The notes under the pieces: model-generated
What the model was told of the DNA's origin: nothing
Databases searched by the model: none
Seen by the model: the letters and a program-made list of their open reading frames with translations, nothing else
Position numbers and translations under genes: made by a program
Part shown: one piece after another, positions 7,688 through 15,036 of the stretch
How the letters are laid out: each line of letters opens with the position of its first letter
Position numbering within the stretch: the stretch's first letter is position 1
Assembly (NCBI GenBank): GCA_964557845.1
Contig: CAZLBV010000353.1
Location: 1-20,321, forward strand
DNA: 20,321 nt
From: CAZLBV01 sp964557845
Lineage (GTDB): Bacteria > Acidobacteriota > Aminicenantia > Aminicenantales > Aminicenantaceae
Direction: 5' to 3'

Positions 7688-9586
7688 GTGACTAGATTTG
7701 ATTTTAGTATGGTTAAAATCTTGCAGGGGATTATTCTCTTCCTCTTATTTCTAACCTTGGTCTATATCGGCTTTTATATCATCACTCATACCCAAACCAA
7801 GACCGAAGTTGCTCGGGCTGACGAAGATATCCCTGAGCAAAAAATGGAAAAACTGAGGTCTGTTGAATCCAAGGAGGAAAAGAATACCCTTGAGATCAGG
7901 GCTGATACTCATTATTTAGGAGAAGACGGACTTAATCATCTTGAAGGTAAAGTACGGCTTGTGTTCCCAAAAAAAAGCGAAGGGGAAGATATTATCATTA
8001 CAGGAGATAAGGTAACTTATAATGAAGAGCTGAAAAATTTCAGCCTTGAAAATAAGGGGATAGTAAGATTCAAAGATATCCGCATACAAGCACAAGCTTT
8101 AGACTACGATGCCGAAAAAGAATTGTTTAAAACCAACAAAGAGGTTTTTTTCACTTCAGGGCGGCTGGAAGGATCAGCGCAAAGCCTTTCCTATTCTATG
8201 CGGATTCAAAGGCTGGAACTGAGTAAAGATATCAAATTAAAGATAAAGCCAAAATTGGGGTCGGATACTCCCGTATTTTTAAATGCGGATAAAGTGGTTT
8301 ATTTTAAAAATACGGGGAAAGGTGAATGCGTAGGCAGGGTGGAATTGATACAAGGCAGGAGCCACGTCAGGGCCGGACGGATGAATTTTGAACTGACCAC
8401 TGATAGGGAATTTGTAAAATCGATCGATCTAAAAGAAGAGGTTGATATCTTGCTTTATTTAGATAATGACAAGGCAACGCCCATATCTGAAGATGAAGAA
8501 AAAAACAAAATTAAAAAATTCAGCCGGGAAGGATGGGAGATCAAGGCACAAACTGTTTTTTTAGAAGGATATCGGATAAACTCCCAGTTTAAACGGATCC
8601 TGGCAAAGGGAGAAAGTCTTTTTAAATTTATTCATTCGTCGGAAGATTACTCTCAAGTAAAGGCCGGCATGATCGATCTGACTCTGGAAAGGGATGGAGA
8701 GCTGAAAGAATTTATTGCTGAAAATAATTCCAGTTTGGTTGAAAAGAATAAGAGATCCGGTGATGACCGGCAGATAGATGGCCATAAGATCGTTATTGAC
8801 GGAAGGAAAGATGAGCTTATAGTCTCTGGAAAGGAAAATGGCATGGCCAAGATGTTGTCCTCAGGATATGAGATCACGGCTGATACTATAAAATTATTTC
8901 TGGAAAATAATGATCTTGAAGCCGGGAAAAATGTAAAAGTCATCATTGGCTCGAGGAAGGAAGATGAAAAGACCGTTGGCTTTTTTTCCAAAGATCAAGC
9001 TATGTTTATTGCTTCTCCCGAATTGAGATATACAGATGAAAACCAACGTTTTTACTTTTATGGAGGAATTAAGATCTGGCAGCAAAAACAGATGCTTTTA
9101 GCAGAGGACTTCAACCTGTATAGGGACACCGGGAAGTTTCTCGGCAGTGGAGGAGTAAAAACCGTCTTTCCCTATGAATCAAAACACGATGAGGAAGAAA
9201 ATAAAATTGAGATCGAATCTGAAGAATTGAGTTATCAACCGGAAAAAAATGCGATCGCCTATTTAGGCAACTGCACTTTAAAGGTTAAAGACATTCAAAT
9301 GCAAGCCCAAGTGCTTTCTGTTCTACTGGATGATGAAAACGGAACCGTGACAGGAATATCTGCGGAAAAAGAAGTGAAAGTGCTCCAGGATAAGAGTGAA
9401 GGGAGGGGAGAAAAAGCTTTTTTTGATGTAAAAGAAGAGATATTTATCCTCGAGGGGCATCCGGAACTTATAGATGAAAACAAGGGTAAGATCGAAGGGG
9501 ATAAATTGACTTTTCACATGGCCGATGGTAAAATCACCGTCGAAAATAAAGGCGAAGAAAGGTCGATTTCGGTCATTAAAAAGTGA
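7688..9586 (+). CDS. Large LptC/LptA-like LPS transport protein (apparent fusion)
   Basis: A 632-residue protein with one N-terminal membrane anchor (about residues 8-32, hydrophobic from VKILQGIILFLLF) and an otherwise hydrophilic periplasmic part rich in beta-strand repeats. The segment after about residue 65 (ADTHYLGEDGLNHLEGKV...TGDKVTYNEE) resembles LptC/OstA jelly-roll repeats. Similar units recur (GWEIKAQTVFLEGYRINSQ; SSGYEITADTIKLFLENN; IEIESEELSYQPEKNAIAY), and the last about 130 residues resemble LptA (GNCTLKVKDIQMQAQVL...IEGDKLTFHMADG). LptC and LptA are normally two proteins of about 190 and 180 residues, so this looks like an anchored fusion of both with extra repeats. The start is GTG at 7688, with AGGA ten bases upstream; ATG at 7709 is an alternative. 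lptB follows three bases later. Domain boundaries are inferred by eye. Confidence 0.75.
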   Translation: MTRFDFSMVKILQGIILFLLFLTLVYIGFYIITHTQTKTEVARADEDIPEQKMEKLRSVESKEEKNTLEIRADTHYLGEDGLNHLEGKVRLVFPKKSEGEDIIITGDKVTYNEELKNFSLENKGIVRFKDIRIQAQALDYDAEKELFKTNKEVFFTSGRLEGSAQSLSYSMRIQRLELSKDIKLKIKPKLGSDTPVFLNADKVVYFKNTGKGECVGRVELIQGRSHVRAGRMNFELTTDREFVKSIDLKEEVDILLYLDNDKATPISEDEEKNKIKKFSREGWEIKAQTVFLEGYRINSQFKRILAKGESLFKFIHSSEDYSQVKAGMIDLTLERDGELKEFIAENNSSLVEKNKRSGDDRQIDGHKIVIDGRKDELIVSGKENGMAKMLSSGYEITADTIKLFLENNDLEAGKNVKVIIGSRKEDEKTVGFFSKDQAMFIASPELRYTDENQRFYFYGGIKIWQQKQMLLAEDFNLYRDTGKFLGSGGVKTVFPYESKHDEEENKIEIESEELSYQPEKNAIAYLGNCTLKVKDIQMQAQVLSVLLDDENGTVTGISAEKEVKVLQDKSEGRGEKAFFDVKEEIFILEGHPELIDENKGKIEGDKLTFHMADGKITVENKGEERSISVIKK

Positions 9587-9589
9587 GAT

Positions 9590-10318
9590 ATGAAAGAGCA
9601 TTTGGAAGCGTTGGGGCTGGAAAAGAGCTATCAGAAAAGAAAAGTCGTAAATAACATTTCTATATATGTAAAAAGGGGGGAGATTGTCGGCCTGCTCGGA
9701 TCTAATGGAGCAGGAAAAACCACTACCTTCTCCATGATCGTGGGTCTCGTCCCTCAGGATAAAGGAGAGATATTTCTTGATGGCGAAAATGTTACCAGGA
9801 TTCCTATGTATATGCGGGCCAGAAAAGGCATGTGTCTTCTGCCCCAGGAATCATCGGCGTTCAGGAAGTTGAGTGTGGAAGATAATCTATATTCAATAGT
9901 TGAAATGTCTAATGGAGATTTTTCTAGTATAAGACAGAGTGTCGAACAGATACTCAACGAGCTTGGACTGATAGATCTATTAAAAGCCAAAGCTTATACC
10001 CTATCAGGAGGCGAGAGAAGAAGACTTGAGATAGCCAGGGCCTTGATAACCAATCCGGACTATATTCTTTTAGATGAACCTTTTACCGGGATCGATCCTC
10101 TTGCTATTCTTGACCTTCAGGAGATAATTCAGACTTTGAAGGAGAAGGGGCTGGGATTATTGATCACGGATCATAGTGTTAGAGAAACTCTTAGGATTAC
10201 CGATCGAGCCTATATTATTGAAAAAGGGAAAATACTGAAAGAAGGAACCCCTCAAGATATTGTGGATTCAGACGAAGTGCGTAGGACTTATCTTGGGGAA
10301 AATTTTGAGCTTGATTGA
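9590..10318 (+). CDS. lptB: LPS export ABC transporter ATP-binding protein LptB
   Basis: LptB is the cytosolic ATPase that drives LptFG to extract LPS from the inner membrane and push it along the LptC-LptA bridge. The 242 residues show all ABC motifs: Walker A GSNGAGKTT (37-45), Q-loop LPQESSAFRKL, signature LSGGE (138-142), Walker B ILLDEP (159-164) and switch H195 (TDHSV). The RKLSVEDNL and ERRRLEIARAL stretches and the C-terminal YLGENF are typical of LptB rather than general ABC ATPases. Position directly after the LptC/LptA-like gene and before rpoN matches the conserved order. lptF and lptG are not in this window. Confidence 0.95.
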   Translation: MKEHLEALGLEKSYQKRKVVNNISIYVKRGEIVGLLGSNGAGKTTTFSMIVGLVPQDKGEIFLDGENVTRIPMYMRARKGMCLLPQESSAFRKLSVEDNLYSIVEMSNGDFSSIRQSVEQILNELGLIDLLKAKAYTLSGGERRRLEIARALITNPDYILLDEPFTGIDPLAILDLQEIIQTLKEKGLGLLITDHSVRETLRITDRAYIIEKGKILKEGTPQDIVDSDEVRRTYLGENFELD

Positions 10319-10350
10319 AATAGTGAAACAATATATAAACGAATAGAGTG

Positions 10351-11826
10351 ATGGCTTTAAAACAACAATTACATCAAAGACAAGTGCAGCGGCTTGTTCT
10401 AGCACCAGCACTTCAACAAGCAATTAAATTATTACCGCTGACCAATCTGGAATTGATCGAGATAATCGATGACGAGCTTTCCCAGAATCCCATGCTTGAA
10501 TTGGAAGAAGATTCCATGGATAGAAAAACCGATAAGGAATCCTCTACGGACAAGGAACCTTCTGAGATGCAAAGAGAGAAGACTATACAGGATGAATTAA
10601 ATTCAGGCGTTGATTCTTCCAACCGGGACGAAGACTCGGATATAAATACTTATTTTCAGGAATATTTTGATGATCGGATGAGGTCTTCTTTTATTGAAAA
10701 AAAGGAATCTCTCAATCTGGAAAATTTTATCGCTAAAAGAACCACGCTTTGGGATCATTTAGACTGGCAGGTGAATCTGTCTTTTTCTGATGAAGAAGAG
10801 AGGGAAATTGCAAAATATATAATCGGCAACATTAATGAAGACGGGTATCTCACCATAACCGAAGAGGAGATCGCAGGATTTCTCAAGGTTCCTCTTCAGA
10901 AAGTAAACGCTGTTCGTAAAAAGATAATGAATTTCGACCCGGTTGGAGTGGGCAGCTTGGGGCTAAAAGAAGCCCTGCTCATTCAGATGGATTATCTTGG
11001 AATTGATGATGCTGTAACGAGGGAAATAATATCAGAACACCTCCACCTCTTGGAGAAATCGGATTTTCTCCAGCTTACAAAAGTAATGGGCCTTAGTATG
11101 GATGAAGTAAGGACGCATATTGATGTAATAAAAAGTCTGGATCCAACCCCGGGAAGGAAATACAGCGAGGAAAAAACTTATTATGTTATCCCGGATATCA
11201 TCGTGAAAAAAGAAGATGATGAACTGAAGGTAACTTTAAATAATGAAGGATTGCCCCGGCTGAGGATCAATAATTATTACCGAACTCTGCTGGCGAAGAG
11301 TTTGGTCGATAATCCTGAAGCCTCTCAGTTTTTGAAAGAAAGAATGAAAAAAGCTTTCTGGTTTCTACGCAGCCTCGACCAGAGAAATCAGACAATTGAC
11401 CGGGTGGCTAATTATATTGTAGAGAAACAAAAGGATTTTATTGAAAAAGGGATCGAATACATAAAGCCATTAACGCTGATCGAACTGGCTCAGGAAATTG
11501 GTGTGCATGAATCGACTGTGGGCAGGGTTGTGGCCAATAAGTATATGATGACATCGAGAGGGGTTTTTCCTTTAAAGTATTTCTTTCATAAATCCTTATC
11601 CGGAAATTATGGTGAAGAAATATCTTCATTGAGAGTAAAGGAAAGAATTAAAAGATTGGTGGAGAATGAATCAAAGGATAATCCATTGAGCGATATTGAG
11701 ATTGGTGATATTCTGGCTAAGGAAAATTTCAACATTGCCAGAAGGACGGTTGCGAAATATAGGAAGCAGCTCAATATCCCCCCTTCTCACATAAGAAAAA
11801 GAAAATATTGGATGGAGGAACCTTAA
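10351..11826 (+). CDS. rpoN: RNA polymerase sigma-54 factor
   Basis: Sigma-54 directs RNA polymerase to -24/-12 promoters that need AAA+ activators. The 491 residues have the Gln/Leu-rich activator-interacting region I (VLAPALQQAIKLLPLTNLEL), an acidic region II of about residues 50-110, the core-binding domain, a helix-turn-helix (EIGVHESTVGRVVANKYMMT) and the RpoN box ARRTVAKYRK at 463-472. ATG at 10351 was taken over the GTG immediately before it because MALKQQL matches the usual N-terminus. The stop overlaps the hpf ATG (TAATG). No sigma-54 activator gene lies in the window, so its targets cannot be told from here. Confidence 0.97.
   Translation: MALKQQLHQRQVQRLVLAPALQQAIKLLPLTNLELIEIIDDELSQNPMLELEEDSMDRKTDKESSTDKEPSEMQREKTIQDELNSGVDSSNRDEDSDINTYFQEYFDDRMRSSFIEKKESLNLENFIAKRTTLWDHLDWQVNLSFSDEEEREIAKYIIGNINEDGYLTITEEEIAGFLKVPLQKVNAVRKKIMNFDPVGVGSLGLKEALLIQMDYLGIDDAVTREIISEHLHLLEKSDFLQLTKVMGLSMDEVRTHIDVIKSLDPTPGRKYSEEKTYYVIPDIIVKKEDDELKVTLNNEGLPRLRINNYYRTLLAKSLVDNPEASQFLKERMKKAFWFLRSLDQRNQTIDRVANYIVEKQKDFIEKGIEYIKPLTLIELAQEIGVHESTVGRVVANKYMMTSRGVFPLKYFFHKSLSGNYGEEISSLRVKERIKRLVENESKDNPLSDIEIGDILAKENFNIARRTVAKYRKQLNIPPSHIRKRKYWMEEP
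11814..11819 (+). promoter_or_regulatory. Ribosome binding site deciding the hpf start
   Basis: GGAGGA inside the 3' end of rpoN sits six bases before the ATG at 11826, ideal spacing. It fixes the hpf start there rather than at the in-frame TTG six codons upstream, and places translation initiation within the rpoN coding sequence. Confidence 0.75.
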
Positions 11827-12353
11827 TGAAAATCAATTATACAGCTCGCAATGCCGAGATAACGCCTCAGATCAAAAAATATTGTGAGAGGCGAATGAAT
11901 TCCCTGGAGAAATTGGTCGGCTACCCGATCGAGGCAGATCTGCTGTTGGCTCAGGAAAAATACCGCCATAAAGTAGATATAAATATTAAAACAAAGGGAG
12001 GTACCCTTAATTCCCAAGAAGAAACGCAGGATATGTTGAGCTCACTTGGCGTTGCCTTTGATAATATAGAAAAAAGAGTAAAAAAAGAAAAAGATAAACT
12101 CAAGGGCCGTAAGAGAAGGCGTGCCAGGGAACCTGAGTTAGAAGTTTTAACTGAAGAAACGGAAAAACCCGTGGGTAAAATAATAAGAACCAGAGAATTT
12201 ACTATGAAGCCTCAGTCCGTGGAGGAAGCTTTGATGTTGATGGAATCCAGAAGATATAATGTATACATGTTTAGAAAATTCGATTCGGAAAAATGGGCTG
12301 TGCTTTACCGCCGAAAAGATAAAAATTTTGGTTTGATCGATCCTGAAGAATGA
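11826..12353 (+). CDS. hpf: Ribosome hibernation promoting factor, long form
   Basis: HPF binds the 30S decoding region and, in the long form, dimerises ribosomes into inactive 100S particles. The 175-residue protein has the N-terminal S30AE domain (MKINYTARNAEITPQIKKYC, residues 1 to about 95), a basic linker (KLKGRKRRRAREPE), and the C-terminal dimerisation domain from about 118 (KIIRTREFTMKPQSVEEAL...YNVYMFRKF). The C-terminal domain makes it a long HPF rather than the short gammaproteobacterial HPF or YfiA. The start overlaps the rpoN stop. The rpoN-hpf-ptsN order is widely conserved, and hibernation under carbon or nitrogen stress fits that context. Confidence 0.95.
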   Translation: MKINYTARNAEITPQIKKYCERRMNSLEKLVGYPIEADLLLAQEKYRHKVDINIKTKGGTLNSQEETQDMLSSLGVAFDNIEKRVKKEKDKLKGRKRRRAREPELEVLTEETEKPVGKIIRTREFTMKPQSVEEALMLMESRRYNVYMFRKFDSEKWAVLYRRKDKNFGLIDPEE

Positions 12354-12371
12354 GGTGGATGCGAGATTAAA

Positions 12372-12842
12372 TTGAAAATATATAATTTACTTAAAGAAGA
12401 TATGATCATTCCGGACCTGAAGGCCCGGGATAAAGATGAAGCTCTCCGGGAGATGGTGAGTTATTTGAAGTCAAAAAACAAAGAGATCAAGGAAAGCGAG
12501 TTGTTTGAAAAACTTTTACAACGGGAAAAACTTGGCAGCACAGCGATTGGGGATGGAGTTGCCATTCCCCACTGTAAATTAAAGAATCTTAAGGATTCGA
12601 TTGTATTGTTAGGGGTATCCAAGAAAGGTATTGATTTCAACTCTTTGGATAACAAGGCTTCATATACTTTATTTCTTGTGGTTTCTTCTCCTGATAATCC
12701 GAGCTTGAATCTTCAGATCCTGGCAGGAATCGCGCATATAGTCCGCAAGGCAAAATCGTTGACAAAGAAAATTCAAAATTCGAATACCAGAGGAGAGATC
12801 TTAAATATAATAAGAGAAGAAGAAGAAAAATTAAATGAATAA
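12372..12842 (+). CDS. ptsN: PTS IIA-like nitrogen regulatory protein PtsN (EIIA-Ntr)
   Basis: EIIA-Ntr is the terminal phospho-acceptor of the regulatory (nitrogen) phosphotransferase branch and acts by binding partner proteins, not by transporting sugar. The 156 residues form one fructose/mannitol-type EIIA domain with phospho-acceptor H67 in GDGVAIPHCKL, preceded by LLQREKLGSTAIG. The start appears to be TTG at 12372 (KIYNLLKEDMIIPDL); a nearby ATG at 12359 is closed by a stop two codons on. The ribosome-binding site is weak. Its end overlaps hprK by 8 bases. The partner EI and HPr are encoded 3 kb downstream, so the phosphate donor is probably the same EI-HPr pair. Confidence 0.93.
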   Translation: MKIYNLLKEDMIIPDLKARDKDEALREMVSYLKSKNKEIKESELFEKLLQREKLGSTAIGDGVAIPHCKLKNLKDSIVLLGVSKKGIDFNSLDNKASYTLFLVVSSPDNPSLNLQILAGIAHIVRKAKSLTKKIQNSNTRGEILNIIREEEEKLNE

Positions 12843-13758
12843 CGGGAAGGGTTTTTCCCTGACTGTTCGTGATTTTTTTAGTAAAGGGAAAAAGGATCTC
12901 AAGCTTGAATGGAGGGGGGGACGAACTGGAATAGAAAAGAAAATATTCCCTGATTTTCCCTATAAAGTAAAACCGGCAGTACATATCGTAGGGAAGGATG
13001 AGTATGAACTGTATCAGTCGTTTTCTCAAAGAAAGAAGCAAGGTTATTTTAAAAGGCTAACTAATAAAGGTACAGCAGCCATCATTGGAACAGAGAATTT
13101 ACATTTTTCTTCTGAGTTTGAAAACGCTGCCGAGGAGAGGGAATTAGCTCTCTTCGTAACTCCCTTATCTGTCACCGAGTGCAAAAAAAAGATCAAAAAA
13201 ATTCTCACCGGAGTGTTACCTAATCAGGCTATCATTTCCGGAGGGGTTCTCGAGGTATTCGGAATAGGTATCATCATAATAGGTGACAGTGGAGTTGGAA
13301 AGAGCGAATGTGCTTTAGATCTTATTTCCCATGGACATAAATTTATTTCTGATGATGTTACTCTTTTTTATATAAATCCGAATAGAGTATTGTGTGGGTC
13401 GGCCCCTGATATAAGTAAAAATTATATGGAGATTAGAGGGTTGGGGATCATTAATATCAAAGAAGTATTCAGTGAATATGTGAGCAAAGATAAGGCTAAA
13501 ATAGAGCTTGTGATTAAACTCAAACGTTGGGAAGAAGGTAAACAATACGATCGGCTCGGCCTGAAATTCCCTAAAAAATATGAAATTCTCGGAAAAAAGC
13601 TGCCGCTGATCGTCATTCCTGTTGCTCCGGGAAGGAATATTGCAATGCTGATCGAGGTCGCATGTAAGGTGCATATTCTAAGAAAAAGAGGGATCAAAGC
13701 TTCTGTGGATATGGTTAACAAGGTAAATAATCAGATCTGGAAACAATCAGTAAAATGA
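12835..13758 (+). CDS. hprK: HPr kinase/phosphorylase
   Basis: HprK phosphorylates and dephosphorylates HPr on Ser46 in response to metabolite levels. The 307-residue product has an N-terminal receiver-like domain (from LTVRDFF; later TPLSVTECKKKI) and a C-terminal kinase domain with Walker A GDSGVGKS at 150-157, GHKFISDD and the HprK signature EIRGLGIINI, then VAPGRNIAMLIE. Just before the P-loop the family usually has His-Gly (VHGVLVDV-like), but here the sequence is SGGVLEV, so that conserved His appears to be Gly. Everything else looks functional. The target HPr in this window does have Ser46. The start overlaps ptsN, and the TGA overlaps the rapZ ATG. Confidence 0.94.
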   Translation: MNNGKGFSLTVRDFFSKGKKDLKLEWRGGRTGIEKKIFPDFPYKVKPAVHIVGKDEYELYQSFSQRKKQGYFKRLTNKGTAAIIGTENLHFSSEFENAAEERELALFVTPLSVTECKKKIKKILTGVLPNQAIISGGVLEVFGIGIIIIGDSGVGKSECALDLISHGHKFISDDVTLFYINPNRVLCGSAPDISKNYMEIRGLGIINIKEVFSEYVSKDKAKIELVIKLKRWEEGKQYDRLGLKFPKKYEILGKKLPLIVIPVAPGRNIAMLIEVACKVHILRKRGIKASVDMVNKVNNQIWKQSVK

Positions 13759-14624
13759 AAAAAAAAGATAAGGACGACAGGTTTCTGATCATTACCGGTT
13801 TGTCCGGTTCCGGCAAAACAATTTTGAGCCGGTTTCTGGAAGATCTGGGTTATTACTGTGTGGATAATTTGCCCTCTAAACTTATCCCCAATTTTGTTGA
13901 TCTTTGGAAACGGGAAGAAGTCAAGATCGATAAAGTCGCCCTGGTTATGGATATCCGTGAAACCGGATTTTCAGAAAAATTTCCTGCTGTTCTAAAGATG
14001 ATTCAAAAAGAAATATCCCCTAAGATTATTTTCCTCGAGGCTTCCACAGAGACTCTGGTAAAAAGATACAGCGAGAGCCGCCGGCCCCATCCTCTTGCCG
14101 GTGAGAAGACAGTGATAGATGCTGTCATTAAAGAGAGAAAGCACCTCGAGAAAATACGGGCATTGGCGGATGAAATCATCGAAACCACTTCTATGTCTAT
14201 AAATGACCTGAGAAAGTATTTGGAAAGGAGGTTTCTCTCGCCCCAATCCGGCAAGATGCAGATTTCCATTGTCAGTTTTGGATATAAATATGGAGTCCCC
14301 ATCGATTCTGATCTGGTTTTTGATACCAGATTTCTGCCCAACCCTTATTATGTGGATCACCTGCGGGATCTATCCGGAAATAATCACAGAGTTCGGGATT
14401 ACATCTTTGATTCAGAGGCAACCAATGCCTTTATTTCTAAATTGTATAATTTCCTTGATTATTTACTGCCGAATTTTGTGGATGAAGGAAAAAGTCACCT
14501 AACGATTTCCATCGGTTGTACTGGAGGAAAGCACAGATCTGTGGCTATCTCTAATATTTTGGCAAAATGGCTTAAAGAGCGGAAGTATAGAGTTAGAACA
14601 CATCACCGCGACATCCACAAATAA
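13755..14624 (+). CDS. rapZ: RNase adapter RapZ / nucleotide-binding protein (YvcJ family)
   Basis: In enterobacteria RapZ binds the sRNA GlmZ and recruits RNase E to control glucosamine-6-phosphate synthesis; in other lineages its role is less defined. The 289 residues contain Walker A GLSGSGKT at 15-22, GYYCVDNLP, SRRPHPL, the SFGYKYGVP and DTRFLPNPYYV stretches, and the C-terminal GCTGGKHRS element around 254-262, followed by HHRDI. All are hallmarks of the family. ATGA overlap with hprK indicates coupling, and the hprK-rapZ pair suggests links to PTS signalling. It is the last gene of the long plus-strand run; a 403-base gap with an inverted repeat follows. Confidence 0.95.
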   Translation: MKKKDKDDRFLIITGLSGSGKTILSRFLEDLGYYCVDNLPSKLIPNFVDLWKREEVKIDKVALVMDIRETGFSEKFPAVLKMIQKEISPKIIFLEASTETLVKRYSESRRPHPLAGEKTVIDAVIKERKHLEKIRALADEIIETTSMSINDLRKYLERRFLSPQSGKMQISIVSFGYKYGVPIDSDLVFDTRFLPNPYYVDHLRDLSGNNHRVRDYIFDSEATNAFISKLYNFLDYLLPNFVDEGKSHLTISIGCTGGKHRSVAISNILAKWLKERKYRVRTHHRDIHK

Positions 14625-14628
14625 AATT

Positions 14629-14770
14629 ATGGATTATTCATAAAAATTGCTGATGATTTAATAAAGAATTAATCTTCAGGAACTTATTCTAATTGTGATG
14701 ATGACGTTATCTTTTGCGGTTTTTATTTCATAGTGATTGTTTTAATCAGCAATTTTTATGAATAATCCAT
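14629..14770. repeat. 142-bp element with perfect 26-bp terminal inverted repeats (MITE-like or invertible)
   Basis: The left arm 14629-14654 (begins ATGGATTATTCATAAAA) is an exact reverse complement of the right arm 14745-14770 (begins ATCAGCAATTTTTATG), 26 of 26 bases. Between them is a 90-bp AT-rich core without a reading frame. The arrangement fits a miniature inverted-repeat transposable element, an invertible segment, or a long RNA hairpin ending the rapZ transcript. No clear target-site duplication is visible beyond a trivial AT on each side, and no transposase or recombinase gene is in the window. The arm identity is seen directly; the nature of the element is inference. Confidence 0.75.
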
Positions 14771-14858
14771 GCACATTCGTTTATTCGTTAAGTGTAATCC
14801 TCCTTGAGGGAAGATGGGGGGGTGGACATGGGATGGCGTCGGCCCGAGCTCCTGTTAA

Positions 14859-14875
14859 GGGATTGGGCGGGAGGG
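14859..14875 (+). other. Canonical G-quadruplex motif
   Basis: GGGATTGGGCGGGAGGG is four G3 tracts with loops of 3, 1 and 1 bases, the short-loop pattern known to form very stable quadruplexes in DNA or RNA. A run of seven G (14816-14822) and another GGG (14830-14832) lie just upstream on the same strand. It lies about 60-80 bases upstream of the likely PTS promoter. The motif is certain; folding and function are not shown. Confidence 0.7.
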
Positions 14876-14935
14876 CTGCACTGCCTTGAATTCGCGGTAT
14901 TACATATACAGCTCCTCCGATAGTTTCAGAAAAAA

Positions 14936-14965
14936 TTTACTTTTAATAAATTTAAATGGTAAAAT
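14936..14965 (+). promoter_or_regulatory. Predicted sigma-70-type promoter of the EIIA-ptsH-ptsI unit
   Basis: TTTACT (14936-14941) and TAAAAT (14960-14965) are separated by 18 bases, which predicts a start near 14972 and a leader of about 65 bases. The surrounding AT-richness raises the chance of a false match, but a promoter is expected in this gap. Confidence 0.5.
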
Positions 14966-15022
14966 CATAAAAAGAGACATAGTAGTTAAATGATTTTTTT
15001 CAATGTTCCCTGGAGTAGAGTT

Positions 15023-15028
15023 AGGGAG
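15023..15028 (+). promoter_or_regulatory. Ribosome binding site deciding the EIIA-Man start
   Basis: AGGGAG ends eight bases before the ATG at 15037. The in-frame GTG at 15028 overlaps this site and so is unlikely to be the start. Confidence 0.7.
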
Positions 15029-15036
15029 TGATTAAA

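Larger units (their letters stand above)
14625..15027 (+). other. Non-coding intergenic region between rapZ and the PTS genes
   Basis: This is the only gap above 300 bases in the window. In order it holds a perfect inverted repeat with an AT-rich core (14629-14770), a sharply GC-rich block of about 100 bases (about 14797-14900) with a G-quadruplex motif, and an AT-rich stretch with a sigma-70-like promoter ahead of the EIIA gene. No tRNA or known riboswitch was recognised, nor any convincing protein. The GC-rich block differs plainly from both flanks and could be a structured RNA, a regulatory site or a foreign remnant. Confidence 0.7.

Noticed and set aside
12637..13041. Minus-strand frame of 134 codons across the ptsN-hprK junction
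   Set aside because: It is antisense to two well-identified, coupled genes, and its low-complexity Ser/Leu-rich translation is a typical shadow of AT-rich coding sequence.
14814..14858. Possible 14-codon leader peptide (MGGWTWDGVGPSSC) starting at ATG 14814, just before the G-quadruplex
   Set aside because: The GAGGG ahead of it is only three bases from the ATG, too close for a normal ribosome site. The frame is short enough to arise by chance in a G-rich block, and the predicted promoter for the downstream operon lies after it.
14865..14880. GG-N10-GC pattern resembling a sigma-54 -24/-12 promoter upstream of the EIIA gene (tempting because rpoN is nearby)
   Set aside because: Only the two dinucleotides and CTGCA resemble the consensus; the -24 region is GGGCGG rather than TGGCAC. 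The match lies inside a G-rich tract where such spacing is expected by chance, and no activator-binding repeats were seen.
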